This document shows positions 33,341 through 42,525 of a stretch of DNA of 64,000 nucleotides, one piece after another. The position numbers and the translations under genes were made by a program. A model generated the notes under the pieces. That model saw only the letters and a list, made by a program, of their open reading frames with translations. It made no database searches and had not been told where the DNA came from. Numbering within the stretch: position 1 is the stretch's first letter; every line of letters starts with the position of its first letter. The stretch is from Kineosporiaceae bacterium (GTDB lineage Bacteria; Actinomycetota; Actinomycetes; Actinomycetales; Kineosporiaceae). The DNA is taken from NCBI GenBank assembly GCA_016713225.1, contig JADJPO010000001.1, positions 124,001 through 188,000 on the forward strand, read 5' to 3'.

Positions 33341-35545
33341 CTAGGCTGACACCCCGACAGCGGCTGCGCTGCCGCTGCGATCGCCGTACGGCCGGATCAA
33401 CATGGGGACGTCGATGATCAGGGCGATGTCGCCGTTGCCCATGATCGTGGACCCGCCGATGCCCTGAACGTGGCTGAACAGCCGTCCCAGAGGTTTGATG
33501 ACGGTCTGGTACTCGCCCATCAGCGAGTCGACGACCAGGCCCACCTTCATGCCCGCGTACTCGACGACCACCACGCTCTCCCGGCGGGGGCGCTGGCCGA
33601 ACGCGTTGAACAGCTGGCGCAGACGGATGAACGGGAGCACCTCGCCCCGAAGATCCATGCAATCGCGGGAGTTCTTGCCGACAGGCAGCTCCACGCACTC
33701 GACCACCCGATCGAGCGGCACGATGTACGTGGCACCGGCCACCCCGACCATGAATCCGTCGATGATCGCCAGCGTGAGCGGCAACCGGATTCGCACCGTG
33801 GACCCCGCCCCGACCGTGCTCTCGACGTCGATCGTGCCCCGCAACGCCGCCACGTTCTGCTTCACCACGTCCATGCCGACGCCACGGCCGGAGAGGTTGG
33901 AGACCGCTGTGGCGGTGGAGAACCCGGGCTCGAAGATCAGATCGAAGACCTCCTTGTCGGTGAGGGTGCTCCCCGGCTCGACGATGCCTCGCTCGATCGC
34001 CTTGGCCAGTACCGCTTCGGCGTTGATCCCACCCCCGTCGTCGGCCACCTCGATCACGATGCTGCCCGAGTCGTGGAAGGCGTTGAGCCGCAACGTACCC
34101 CGCGCCGGCTTTCCTCGGGCGGCGCGCACCTCGGGGGGCTCGATGCCGTGATCGAGCGAGTTGCGAACCAGGTGCATCAGCGGGTCGCCGATCTTCTCCA
34201 CCAGCGCCTTGTCCACCTCGGTCTCGCCGCCGGTGATCACCAGGTCGACGTCCTTGCCCAGGTCGGCCGAGACGTCGCGGACCACGCGCTGGAAGCGGCC
34301 GAGAGTGGTGCCGATCGGCACCATCCGCAGCTGCAGCGCGCTGTCACGGACCTCTTCGACCAGGCGCATGACCTCACCGATCGATCCCACCAGGGATTCG
34401 TCACCGGTCTGCGAGGCACGCAGTCCTGCACTGGCCCCGGCGATGACCAGCTCGCCGACGACATCGATCAGGCGGTCCAGCCGGTCGGCATCCACCCGGA
34501 TGTTGGCGCCCTCACGACGAGCCGCTGTCGTCGAGGCGGCACCGGCCTCGGTCCGTCGATCGCCGGTTCGCCGATCCGCGACCCGCCGATCCGCCCCTCG
34601 TCGCTCCCCGGACGCCTCTGCGACGGGCGGGGCCACCGGCGCCGACCCCACGAACTCCTCCGGTCCGGCTCCGGGCACGGCGCCCAGCGACTCGGCGCCC
34701 ACGGCCCCGGTGCGCACCAGGACCTCCGCCACGCGGTCGGCGTGCTCCCCGAAGGAATTCAGCAGGTCGCGGTACGCCTGGGCAGGGCAGTCCGGTTCGA
34801 GGATCTGGATCGCACTCTCGTCGCGGACGAACTCGAACACGCCCTCGACCGATGCCAGCGGTGCCTCGGTCCGCAACGTGACCTCGAAGTCGAGATAGCA
34901 GACCTCGGGGTCCATCAGGGCGGCCTCGGGGATCAGGTCGGCGATCGTGGTCACGTCCTGGACCTCACCCAGCGTGCTCAGATAGCTGATGAACGACAGC
35001 GGATCCATGCCGCTGCGCAGACAGTCCGGCCCGAATCGGAGGCTGAGATGCAGCCGGCGGGCGGTTGCGGCGTCGTCCGGGCGATCCGGAGCGGGAGCGT
35101 CCTGCGCGGCCGGGTCACCAGGTGCGGCATCGGGTCCCTGTGCACCCGTCAGGTACGGCATGAGCTCAGCGATCAGTGCCTCGCCAGCGGCCGCCTGCTC
35201 GGGCGACTCGACGGCGCCCGAGGGAACCCCCTCCAGCAGTTCGGCGAGGTGGTCGCGGCAGGGGAGCAGGGTTCCCACCAGATCGGAACTGACCGCGATC
35301 TCGTGGGTGCGCAGGCGATCCAGCACACTCTCCATCACGTGGGTGAAGCGCACGAGATGATCCAGGCCGAACAGTCCGGAGGAACCCTTGATGGTGTGAG
35401 CGGCCCGGAAGATCTCGTTGACCACCTCGGCGGTGTCACCGCCGGCCTCCAGCCCGAGCAGGGCTGCCTCCATGTCCTGCAGCAGCTCGCGACCCTCGAC
35501 CACGAAGGTGGTCAGGGCCGCCGCCATCTCGTCCTCGAACGTCAT
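33341..35545 (-). CDS. cheA: Chemotaxis histidine kinase CheA
   Basis: A 734-residue kinase. The P1 Hpt domain has AAHTIKGSSGLFG with the phosphorylated His50; a variable middle part precedes dimerisation, ATPase (LMHLVRNSLDHGIE, DDGGGI, GRGVGMDVVKQNV) and C-terminal CheW-like regulatory domains (PLDRVVECVELP, VVDSLMGEYQTVIKPLG). It passes phosphate to the CheY and CheB proteins of the same operon under receptor control at the inner membrane. Last gene of the operon; its ATG overlaps the STAS stop as ATGA, so translation is coupled. Length and domain order are normal for CheA. Confidence 0.97.
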   Translation of the reverse strand: MTFEDEMAAALTTFVVEGRELLQDMEAALLGLEAGGDTAEVVNEIFRAAHTIKGSSGLFGLDHLVRFTHVMESVLDRLRTHEIAVSSDLVGTLLPCRDHLAELLEGVPSGAVESPEQAAAGEALIAELMPYLTGAQGPDAAPGDPAAQDAPAPDRPDDAATARRLHLSLRFGPDCLRSGMDPLSFISYLSTLGEVQDVTTIADLIPEAALMDPEVCYLDFEVTLRTEAPLASVEGVFEFVRDESAIQILEPDCPAQAYRDLLNSFGEHADRVAEVLVRTGAVGAESLGAVPGAGPEEFVGSAPVAPPVAEASGERRGADRRVADRRTGDRRTEAGAASTTAARREGANIRVDADRLDRLIDVVGELVIAGASAGLRASQTGDESLVGSIGEVMRLVEEVRDSALQLRMVPIGTTLGRFQRVVRDVSADLGKDVDLVITGGETEVDKALVEKIGDPLMHLVRNSLDHGIEPPEVRAARGKPARGTLRLNAFHDSGSIVIEVADDGGGINAEAVLAKAIERGIVEPGSTLTDKEVFDLIFEPGFSTATAVSNLSGRGVGMDVVKQNVAALRGTIDVESTVGAGSTVRIRLPLTLAIIDGFMVGVAGATYIVPLDRVVECVELPVGKNSRDCMDLRGEVLPFIRLRQLFNAFGQRPRRESVVVVEYAGMKVGLVVDSLMGEYQTVIKPLGRLFSHVQGIGGSTIMGNGDIALIIDVPMLIRPYGDRSGSAAAVGVSA

Positions 35546-35853
35546 CGCGTCTCCACCAGATCGGCCGTGCGGTCGTCGTCCAGGTCCGGTGACAGGCGGG
35601 TGATCGCCAGGATCGTCATGACCACCTCACTGGGGGAGCGGAACCGCACCGTCTTGGCCACCCCGGCCGCCTCGCGTTTGGCGAGCAGCAGCACCTGGAG
35701 ACCGGCGGTGTCCAGCTCCGTGACCCCCGACAGATCCACGGTGAGTTCGTCCGTGCCCTCCAGAGCTACCAGCAGTGCGGTCTTGACGTCACCCGCGGTC
35801 AAGATGGTGAGTTCGCCCACGATCGACAGCACGGGCTCCGGCGGGTGGCTCAC
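35542..35853 (-). CDS. STAS domain protein in the chemotaxis operon
   Basis: A 103-residue single STAS domain (anti-sigma antagonist fold): VLSIVGELTILTAG, LTVDLSGVTELDTAGLQVL with Thr49 at the position usually phosphorylated by an anti-sigma kinase, and a C-terminal VRFRSPSEVVMTIL helix. It lies between cheY and cheA with GTGA and ATGA overlaps on both sides, so it is co-produced with them. STAS proteins next to cheA occur in other bacteria, with unclear roles; partner switching with an unlinked kinase, or a scaffold role in the array, are possible. No anti-sigma kinase gene is nearby. GTG start at 35853. Confidence 0.85.
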   Translation of the reverse strand: MSHPPEPVLSIVGELTILTAGDVKTALLVALEGTDELTVDLSGVTELDTAGLQVLLLAKREAAGVAKTVRFRSPSEVVMTILAITRLSPDLDDDRTADLVETR

Positions 35854-36218
35854 GGGAGGATCAGTTTGGAGACGGCCGCGAGCATCTGCGGCGGTTGAAA
35901 CGGCTTGACCACCCAGGCCTTCGCCCCGGCTGCCTGTCCCTCTTGTTTCTTGCGTTCCTCCGACTCTGTGGTGAGCATGATGATCGGGGTGAACTTGTAC
36001 GCAGGCAGCTTCTTCACCTCCCGGACGAAGGTGATCCCGTCCATGCGCGGCATGTTGACGTCGGAGATGATGAGGTGGACCTTCGTCCCGTCGAGCTTGC
36101 TCAACCCGTCGACGCCGTCCACGCCCTCGATCACCTCGTACCCCGCACCGCGCAGCGCGATCCCGACCACTTGCCGCACCGAAGCAGAGTCGTCGACGAT
36201 CAAGATCGTCTTTCCCAT
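35850..36218 (-). CDS. cheY: Chemotaxis response regulator CheY
   Basis: A 122-residue single receiver domain: acidic pair DD at residues 9-10, phospho-acceptor Asp53 in ISDVNMPRMDG, the switch Thr in MLTTES and Lys105 in KPFQPP. No output domain, so it should act by binding a target such as a motor switch, or as a phosphate sink. Phosphate comes from CheA encoded in the same operon. ATG at 36218 follows the receptor-like gene by 9 bp; the stop overlaps the STAS start. No CheZ, CheC or CheX phosphatase gene was seen in the window. Confidence 0.95.
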   Translation of the reverse strand: MGKTILIVDDSASVRQVVGIALRGAGYEVIEGVDGVDGLSKLDGTKVHLIISDVNMPRMDGITFVREVKKLPAYKFTPIIMLTTESEERKKQEGQAAGAKAWVVKPFQPPQMLAAVSKLILP

Positions 36219-36227
36219 GTGGGTCTC

Positions 36228-37286
36228 CTAGAAGAACGTGATCTCGGCTTCCCGCGCGACGGTCGGCGTCCCACCACTGTGGGTGTGATGCTCCTCGACC
36301 ATGGTGTAGCTGTCCTTGAGCTGCTGGAGCAGACCGGCAGCATCCAGCGGACGCAGCTGGTCCGGTTCGCCTCGATGGGCACGTTCCAACGTGCTCGGGA
36401 AGGCGTCGATGCACTCGCGCAGGTGCTCCAGCGTCTGGCTGATCCGGTCCTGGAACTGGAACTGCACCAGCGAGGCGGCGATCTCCTGCTGGACGTTCTC
36501 GGTCGCCCGGCCGAGGTCGGACGAGGATTCGCGCAGCCCGTCGACCAGCTGTCGCAGGTCCTCGAGCACCGACTGCACCCGCGTGTTGGCGTCGGCCACG
36601 AGCGTGCTCTCCTGCTCGGCGCTGCGCTCGGCCATGGTCAACGCCCCCGATATCGCGGCGCTGACCTCCTCGGCCTTGACGCCGATCCGCTCCCCCGTGG
36701 CCCCCGAGAGGTCCGCCAGCTGCCGAACCTCCTTGGCCACCACCGTGAAGGCGCGCCCTGCCTCGCCCACGCGTTCGGCCTCGATGGCGGCGTTGAGGGC
36801 CAGGAGGTGTGTCTGCCCCGCGATGCGGGTGACGTCCGCCGTCATGGCTTTCATCTCCCCGTTGAGTCCCATCAGCACCCGCAGTTCGTCCAGAGTTCGG
36901 CGCTTCATGTCGAGCGCGCCGTCGAGGCTGTCGATCACGGACCCCAGCTGTCGGCTGCTGGTGTCGAAGACGTCGCTGTGGGCGTCCCCGCCGGACAGTC
37001 GGGAGGACTGCAGGACGCTCTCGATGAGGCCGACGATCCCGGCGAACCGGGCCACCAACTCGTTCACGGCCTCCTGCATCTGGATCCGGGAGGACTCCAG
37101 ATGCGCCGACCAGACCGGCGTGACCTGCTCGGCGAAGTCATCCAGGCTGGACAGGAAGGCACCGAGTGCAGCCTCCTGGTCAGCTCGCGCCGGCCGTTCG
37201 GTCGCCTGACGTCGGCGCGCACCCAGGTATCCGAGTCCCGCGCCCCCCGCCAGGCAGACGAGCGCCGTCACCACGGTCACGACCAT
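36228..37286 (-). CDS. Receptor-like chemotaxis protein without a periplasmic domain
   Basis: A 352-residue protein: a single N-terminal membrane helix (VVTVVTALVCLAGGAGLGYLGA), then only cytoplasmic coiled coil. The hairpin region IAGQTHLLALNAAIEAERVGEAGRAFTVVAKEVRQLA shows it belongs to the receptor signalling superfamily, though the tip differs from typical receptors (ERVGEAGRAF for ARAGEHGKGF). A C-terminal helix VQFQFQDRISQTLEHL resembles the extra domain of receptor-like proteins often found beside cheY. There is no ligand domain, so it may sense internal signals or tune the array. ATG at 37286 has GGGAGG upstream. Part of the cheW-cheA operon. Confidence 0.85.
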   Translation of the reverse strand: MVVTVVTALVCLAGGAGLGYLGARRRQATERPARADQEAALGAFLSSLDDFAEQVTPVWSAHLESSRIQMQEAVNELVARFAGIVGLIESVLQSSRLSGGDAHSDVFDTSSRQLGSVIDSLDGALDMKRRTLDELRVLMGLNGEMKAMTADVTRIAGQTHLLALNAAIEAERVGEAGRAFTVVAKEVRQLADLSGATGERIGVKAEEVSAAISGALTMAERSAEQESTLVADANTRVQSVLEDLRQLVDGLRESSSDLGRATENVQQEIAASLVQFQFQDRISQTLEHLRECIDAFPSTLERAHRGEPDQLRPLDAAGLLQQLKDSYTMVEEHHTHSGGTPTVAREAEITFF

Positions 37287-37371
37287 GTGGTCCACCTCCC
37301 TCGTGCACCTGTTTGTCGGCACGATGGGCTCGCGCCTGCACCCGCGAACGTCGAGCTCACCGATTCCGGAC

Positions 37372-38475
37372 TCATCGGGTCGCGGCGTATCTGCTCATGT
37401 GAGTGGCGATGGCCTGCAGCGGCACCTCCTGCTCCACCGCCCCCAGCGCCCTCGCTTCGTTCGGCATCCCGTAGACCACGCAGGTGTCCTCGTTCTGCCC
37501 GAGGGTCGAGGCACCGGCCCGGCGCATGGCGAGCAGCCCTCGGGCACCGTCATCGCCCATCCCCGTCATGATGATGCCCAGCGCATTGCGGCCCGCTGCC
37601 TTGGCGACCGAGTCGAACAGGACGTCCACCGAGGGACGGTGCCGGTTCACCGGGGGGTTGTCGTCGACCTGCACCCGGTACTGGGCACCGTCGCGGATCA
37701 CGGTCATGTGTCGACCCCCGGGGGCGATGTAGACGTGACCGGGCAGCACCCGGTCCCCGTTGGTCGCCTCCACCACGTCGGACTGACACATGCCGTTGAG
37801 ACGGGTGGCGAAGGCGGCCGTGAACTTCTCGGGCATGTGCTGGACCACGACCACACCGACCCCGAGTCGCGGCATGGACGTCAACACCAACTCCAGGGCC
37901 TGGGTGCCCCCGGTGGAGGTACCGATGGCCACCAGCCGGTCCGTGGTGACCGCCATCGCGCCGACGGCGTCCGCCGAGCCCGTCCCGCCCCGTGCCGCGC
38001 TCAGTGCGGGCGCCGGCGTCGAGGGGGCGACCAGGCCACGAGAGACCGCCCGCATCCGGCGCATGTTGCCGGCCGCGGCCGCCTTCACGGCGACCACCAG
38101 CTCACCGGCGTCGCTCTCCAGGAACTGTTTCAGTCCACTCTGCGGCTTGGTGACGAATCCGACCGCGCCGGCACTCAGCGCCTGAAGGGTCGTCTCGGCC
38201 CCTTTCTCGGTGAGTGTCGAGCAGATCACCACCGGGGTCGGCCGGACGGACATGATCTTCTTCAGGAAGGTGATCCCGTCCATGCGGGGCATCTCGACAT
38301 CGAGGACGATGACGTCGGGCCAGTTCCGGTTCATGCGATCCATGGCGAAGATCGGGTCGGACGCCGCACCCAGCACGGTGATTCCCGGGGCGTTGCCCAG
38401 GACCGAGGTGAGCACCTGCCGGACCACGGCCGAGTCATCGACGATGAGGACGCTGATCGGGGGTGGCGGAGTCAT
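37372..38475 (-). CDS. cheB: Protein-glutamate methylesterase CheB
   Basis: A 367-residue enzyme with an N-terminal receiver domain (VDDSAVVRQ; phospho-acceptor Asp59 in VIVLDVEMPRMDG) and a C-terminal methylesterase whose catalytic residues appear in AIGTSTGG (Ser), VVQHMPEKFT (His) and MTGMGDDGARG (Asp). It removes methyl groups from receptors and can deamidate glutamines, in balance with CheR. ATG at 38475 overlaps the cheD stop as ATGA. About 85 bp separate it from the receptor-like gene downstream. Length and domain order are as expected. Confidence 0.97.
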   Translation of the reverse strand: MTPPPPISVLIVDDSAVVRQVLTSVLGNAPGITVLGAASDPIFAMDRMNRNWPDVIVLDVEMPRMDGITFLKKIMSVRPTPVVICSTLTEKGAETTLQALSAGAVGFVTKPQSGLKQFLESDAGELVVAVKAAAAGNMRRMRAVSRGLVAPSTPAPALSAARGGTGSADAVGAMAVTTDRLVAIGTSTGGTQALELVLTSMPRLGVGVVVVQHMPEKFTAAFATRLNGMCQSDVVEATNGDRVLPGHVYIAPGGRHMTVIRDGAQYRVQVDDNPPVNRHRPSVDVLFDSVAKAAGRNALGIIMTGMGDDGARGLLAMRRAGASTLGQNEDTCVVYGMPNEARALGAVEQEVPLQAIATHMSRYAATR

Positions 38476-38978
38476 GGGATCAGCTCGGGCGCCGCCCGGT
38501 CGACGTGACTGAGCCACACGTCACCCGTGGCGATATCGAGAATCACCTGGCGATGGCCCGTGCCGCCCAGATGCCGGGCCGTGAGGGTGAGTCCGCTGGC
38601 GGCCAACAGGTCCAGACCGACCTGGACGTTGCGTTCGGGGACGTCGATCGCGGCTGCCGAGACGGTGTCGACGAACTGCCGGCCACCCCCGAACATCTTG
38701 ATCTGGTAATCGAACGGAGTGGTTCCCGCGCCGGCCATCTGCTCCAGCAACCAGGCCACCGCCTCGTCGGCGTACTTGCCGTTCAGCGGCTCGCCCGCTG
38801 TTCGCCGATGCCGGGTCGGCAACATGTAGTGGCACATGCCGCCGATGCGTTCCGATGGATGCCACACCGTGATGGCGACACAGGACCCGAGCAAGGTCCG
38901 AATCCGGGTGTCGGCGTCGCCGAAGTAGAACTCCCCCGGGTGGAGGAGGACCTCCATGACTGGGCCGCCGTCAACCAC
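38472..38978 (-). CDS. cheD: Chemoreceptor glutamine deamidase CheD
   Basis: A protein of 161-168 residues with the CheD signature: HPGEFYFGDADTRIRTLLGSCVAI, with the active-site Cys in GSCV, and GGMCHYMLP carrying the catalytic His. It deamidates selected glutamines on receptors and, in other systems, is regulated by CheC; no cheC was seen here. The GTG at 38978 directly follows the cheR stop with GGAAGG upstream; ATG at 38957 (MEVLLHPGEF) is an equally possible start. The stop overlaps cheB. Presence of CheD together with CheB and CheR suggests a three-enzyme adaptation system. Confidence 0.93.
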   Translation of the reverse strand: MVDGGPVMEVLLHPGEFYFGDADTRIRTLLGSCVAITVWHPSERIGGMCHYMLPTRHRRTAGEPLNGKYADEAVAWLLEQMAGAGTTPFDYQIKMFGGGRQFVDTVSAAAIDVPERNVQVGLDLLAASGLTLTARHLGGTGHRQVILDIATGDVWLSHVDRAAPELIP

Positions 38979-39821
38979 TCACGCCGCCTTCCGATAGATC
39001 GACGGCGAGATCAGCTCGAGAGTGGATCCCAGCTCCTTCAACGACTCCGAGTGGCTCACGATGAGATACCCGCCCGGCCGAAGCGTGCCCGCGATCCGAT
39101 CGACGACCGCCCGCTTGGTGTCCAGCCCGAAATAGATCATGACATTTCGCAGGAACACCACGTCGAAGGCGCCGAGGTGACCCACCGGCTCCAGCAGATT
39201 GGCGGTCAGGAACCGGATCCGCTGCCGTAGCGCGGATTCGATGGTGAAGTAGCCCTCGTACTCGTCACGGCCGCGCAGGCAGAACCGCTTCAGGATGTCG
39301 AGCGGGATCTTCTGTGCGGCGTCGATCGGGTAGAGCCCGCGTTGGGCGGTCTCGACCATCCGCGAGGAGATGTCCGTCCCGATGATCTCCCAGTTCCGCG
39401 CGGGCAGGGTGTGGGCCAGGGTCAACGCAATGGTGCACGCCTCCTCACCGCTGGAGCTGGCCGCGCTCCAGATCCGTACCGGGGGCTGGGGCGGGCGGTC
39501 CCGCAGGACGTCGGCCAGGAACTCGAAGTGCGCTGACTCCCGGTAGAAGTACGTCTCGTTCGTGGTCAGCAGGTCGACCGCGATGCGGGTCTCCTCGGGA
39601 TCGCCCGAGCTCAGCAACTGCGCGTACTCCGCATAGGTCGTGATCCCGTGGTGGCGTAGCCGCCGTTCGAGCCGGCCGGCCACCATTGCTTCCTTGCCCG
39701 GACGCAGTTCGATGCCGGTCCGATCGAGCAGGAATGCAGAGATCCGCGCGAACTCGTCGGTGGTCAGTCTGGCTCCGGCAGGCAGTAGGTCACGAGCTGC
39801 CGAGTCACGAGTGGGCAGCAT
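38979..39821 (-). CDS. cheR: Chemotaxis methyltransferase CheR
   Basis: A 280-residue methyltransferase: an N-terminal helical domain (LTTDEFARISAFLLDRTGIEL) and a C-terminal S-adenosylmethionine-dependent domain (WSAASSSGEEACTIALTLAH; GTDISSRMVETAQRG; DVVFLRNVMIYF). It adds methyl groups to receptor glutamates for adaptation. ATG at 39821; it overlaps the end of cheW by 17 bp, so translation is probably coupled. The receptor encoded two genes upstream ends in a possible CheR-docking pentapeptide. Confidence 0.96.
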   Translation of the reverse strand: MLPTRDSAARDLLPAGARLTTDEFARISAFLLDRTGIELRPGKEAMVAGRLERRLRHHGITTYAEYAQLLSSGDPEETRIAVDLLTTNETYFYRESAHFEFLADVLRDRPPQPPVRIWSAASSSGEEACTIALTLAHTLPARNWEIIGTDISSRMVETAQRGLYPIDAAQKIPLDILKRFCLRGRDEYEGYFTIESALRQRIRFLTANLLEPVGHLGAFDVVFLRNVMIYFGLDTKRAVVDRIAGTLRPGGYLIVSHSESLKELGSTLELISPSIYRKAA

Positions 39822-40455
39822 CGCCGGTCGCCTCCGCCGGATCGACGAGTGCTCGGGCCGGGTCCGAACGCTCGGCCGCGGCGGTGGCTGATGCGTGGAC
39901 GTGAGCCCTGCCCAGCGCCGACATCTCGTGGAGCGACAGCACCCGGTTGGCGTCCAGGACGATCATGAACTCGCCGTCCCACTTGGCCATGCCGGAGATG
40001 AAGTCCGCCCGGATCCCGGCGCCGAAGGCCGGTGCCGGCTCGATGTCGTCGGCGCCCAGATGAACCACCTTGTTCACGGCGTCGACCATGATCCCGATGT
40101 GCGGGGACCCGCCGTCGTCGCCGATCGCCGCGGCATAGCCGGCGGCCTCGACGATGATGATGCTGGTCCGTCGGGCCACCGTGGTGTTCCCCCGCCCGAA
40201 GCGAGCGGCCATGTCCACCACCGGGACGACCCGGCCCCGAAGGTTGATCACCCCCCGGATGAACGACGGCATCATGGGTACCACCGTCAGGGGGCGGTAC
40301 TCCATGATCTCGGTGATGTCCAGCAGCCCCAGCGCATAGACCTCACCCCCCAGGACGAACGTCAGATACCGTCCCGGTTCTGCACTGCCGCGGGCAGCGG
40401 CCAGGCCACCGGACGCCGCGTCCGCGGTGGCCGGCTTGACGTCGGTCTGTGTCAC
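39805..40455 (-). CDS. cheW: Chemotaxis coupling protein CheW
   Basis: A 216-residue adaptor with one CheW domain between about residues 28 and 180: RYLTFVLGGEVYALGLLDITEIMEY, the conserved FIRGVINLRGRVVPVVDMAARFG, and a C-terminal DFISGMAKWDGEFMIVLDANRVL segment. It couples receptors to CheA. Slightly longer than usual because of Ala-rich tails at both ends. GTG at 40455 is set by AGGGAG upstream. It follows the receptor gene by 11 bp and overlaps cheR. Confidence 0.95.
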   Translation of the reverse strand: MTQTDVKPATADAASGGLAAARGSAEPGRYLTFVLGGEVYALGLLDITEIMEYRPLTVVPMMPSFIRGVINLRGRVVPVVDMAARFGRGNTTVARRTSIIIVEAAGYAAAIGDDGGSPHIGIMVDAVNKVVHLGADDIEPAPAFGAGIRADFISGMAKWDGEFMIVLDANRVLSLHEMSALGRAHVHASATAAAERSDPARALVDPAEATGDAAHS

Positions 40456-40466
40456 AGCGATCTCCC

Positions 40467-42389
40467 TCAGAACCGGTCGAACCTGGCTTCATCGATGGCG
40501 AGTGCCTGTTCGCGCACGCGGGGCTGCGGGACCTTCGCAGGGGCGACTGCCGGCGGGGTCGAGGGCGAGCCGACAGCGGGACGTCCTTGCTGGGGCACCG
40601 TGAAGAAGCGCATGAGCTGCTGGAGTTGGCCGGTCTGGCTCATCATCTCTTCGGCGGTGGCCGCGAGTTGCTCGCTGGAGGAGGCGTTCTGCTGAGTGAT
40701 CTGACTCATCTGCGACATGGCGCTGTTCACCTGGGTCACGCCCACGGTCTGTTCGGCCGACGCCGCGGCGATCTCCTGCACCAGGTCGGAGGTCTTGCCG
40801 ATGCTGGGCACGATCTCCTGCAACAGGATTCCGGCGTGTTCGGCGGTCTTCACGCTGCCGGCTGCCAGTTCCCCGATCTCCTGTGCGGCGACCTGGGAGC
40901 GTTCGGCGAGCTTGCCGACCTCCGTGGCCACCACCGCGAACCCCTTGCCGTGCTCCCCGGCCCGAGCTGCCTCGATCGTGGCGTTCAACGCCAGCATGTT
41001 GGTCTGGAACGCGATGTCGTCGATGATGGCGATCTTGGAGGCGATCTCCTTCATCGCATCCACCGTCTGCTGGACCGCGCCGCCGCCCTCGGAGGCCTCC
41101 GCTGCGGCCTTGCTCGCGATCCCGTTGGTGATCTTTGCGTTGTCCGAGTTCTGGCTGATGCTGCTCGCCATCTGCTCGATGCTCGCGCTGGTCTCCTCCA
41201 CGCTGGCCGCCTGTTCCGTTGCCGCCTGCGACAGCGACTGGGACGCGCCACTGATCTGGTTGGAGGCGCTCGTCAGCTGATCCGTGGCCGCCACGACCTC
41301 CGACACCGTCGATGCCAAGGTCGTCATCGTGTTGTTCGCGGTGACCCGCAACTCCTCCAACTGGCCCTGGTACTGCGCTGTGATGTTCTGGGTCAGGTCC
41401 CCCTGCTCCATCGCCGCCAGGACCCGGTTCACCTCGTTCAACGGGCCGATCACCGCATCCAGGGTGTCGTTGACGCCCTGCACGATCCGGCGGTAGTCCC
41501 CTTGATGGCGCGAGGCGTCCGCCCGAGTGTCCAACCGACCCTCGACCGCAGCCTCTGACAAGGCCGTCGCATCGGTGATCAGTCCACGCAGGTTCTCCTG
41601 GACCTGACTGATCGCTGCCAAGGCCTTGCCCGGCTCGTCGGTGGCGGTGGCGTCGACGGTGAAGTCGAGATCGCCATCAGCGATCTTCTCCGAGGCCTCG
41701 CAGAGCTCGTTCAGCGGCCGCCGGATGGATCGGCCGATCAGGATCGACCCGGCGATCACCAGGATCAGGACGCCGAGTCCGATCCCCACGTTCAGCCACG
41801 TCGTCAGGGCCGCGCTGCGCTCGGCGTCCTTGTTCTGGGTCTCCTGCGCCTGGGCCAGGTCGGTGGCGATGCCCGCGAGCCGGTCCGAGGCGTCGGTGAA
41901 GACCTTGATCTCGGCGCCGAGCACCAGGTTGTCCGCCTTCGCTCGCGACGCCGCGTCACCCCGCCGGTACAGCGCCACGATCTCGTCATCGGTCTTCATG
42001 AAGGCGGCAACCCCCTCGGTCGCCGCCACCAGCTCGGGCCGGTTCACCGGTAGCCCCGACGTGAGCGATGTGAGCTGGTCCAGGTCCTTTCGGGTGCGTG
42101 CCACGGACTGCAAGAAGTTCTTACGGGAGTCAGCGGTGTCGGCCGCGGCCGACGGACCCAGCCGGGCGACGTCGAAGGCGTATGCGGTCTGCCACCCGTT
42201 GAAGTCCGCGAAGTCGAACTGGACGGTCTTGGCGGTCTCGGCGGCGATGGCCAGGTTGTGCAGCCGGTCCATGGCGGCAGTCTGGCCGGCCATTCCCACG
42301 AACCCCAGAACGACGAGCCCGATCACCGCAGCGGCGAACGCCGACACGAGCAGGTTCAACCGGACACCGATACTCGTACGCCTGAGCAT
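40467..42389 (-). CDS. Methyl-accepting chemotaxis protein, first gene of the che operon
   Basis: A 640-residue receptor: an N-terminal helix (LNLLVSAFAAAVIGLVVLGFVG), a four-helix-bundle ligand domain with FNGWQTAYAFDVAR, a second helix (VGIGLGVLILVIAGSILIG), HAMP and a long signalling domain with IDDIAFQTNMLALNATIEAARAGEHGKGFAVVATEVGKLAE at the tip. After a Pro-rich linker the chain ends in RFDRF, which fits the x-[HFYW]-x2-[HFYW] pattern of CheR/CheB-tethering pentapeptides. ATG at 42389 has GGAAGA upstream; the frame starts 18 codons earlier without support. It heads the leftward operon ending with cheA. Confidence 0.94.
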   Translation of the reverse strand: MLRRTSIGVRLNLLVSAFAAAVIGLVVLGFVGMAGQTAAMDRLHNLAIAAETAKTVQFDFADFNGWQTAYAFDVARLGPSAAADTADSRKNFLQSVARTRKDLDQLTSLTSGLPVNRPELVAATEGVAAFMKTDDEIVALYRRGDAASRAKADNLVLGAEIKVFTDASDRLAGIATDLAQAQETQNKDAERSAALTTWLNVGIGLGVLILVIAGSILIGRSIRRPLNELCEASEKIADGDLDFTVDATATDEPGKALAAISQVQENLRGLITDATALSEAAVEGRLDTRADASRHQGDYRRIVQGVNDTLDAVIGPLNEVNRVLAAMEQGDLTQNITAQYQGQLEELRVTANNTMTTLASTVSEVVAATDQLTSASNQISGASQSLSQAATEQAASVEETSASIEQMASSISQNSDNAKITNGIASKAAAEASEGGGAVQQTVDAMKEIASKIAIIDDIAFQTNMLALNATIEAARAGEHGKGFAVVATEVGKLAERSQVAAQEIGELAAGSVKTAEHAGILLQEIVPSIGKTSDLVQEIAAASAEQTVGVTQVNSAMSQMSQITQQNASSSEQLAATAEEMMSQTGQLQQLMRFFTVPQQGRPAVGSPSTPPAVAPAKVPQPRVREQALAIDEARFDRF

Positions 42390-42525
42390 GTGATCTTCCT
42401 TCACCGGATGGGTCAGTGGGGCCGTGATCGGCCCACTGGTCACGTGTGAACATCGGCGTCCGGGGACGTTGGCTGAAGCCGTCGAACCAGAGATGGCCCG
42501 GCAGCCAGCCGGCCGTGCGCCCGGC

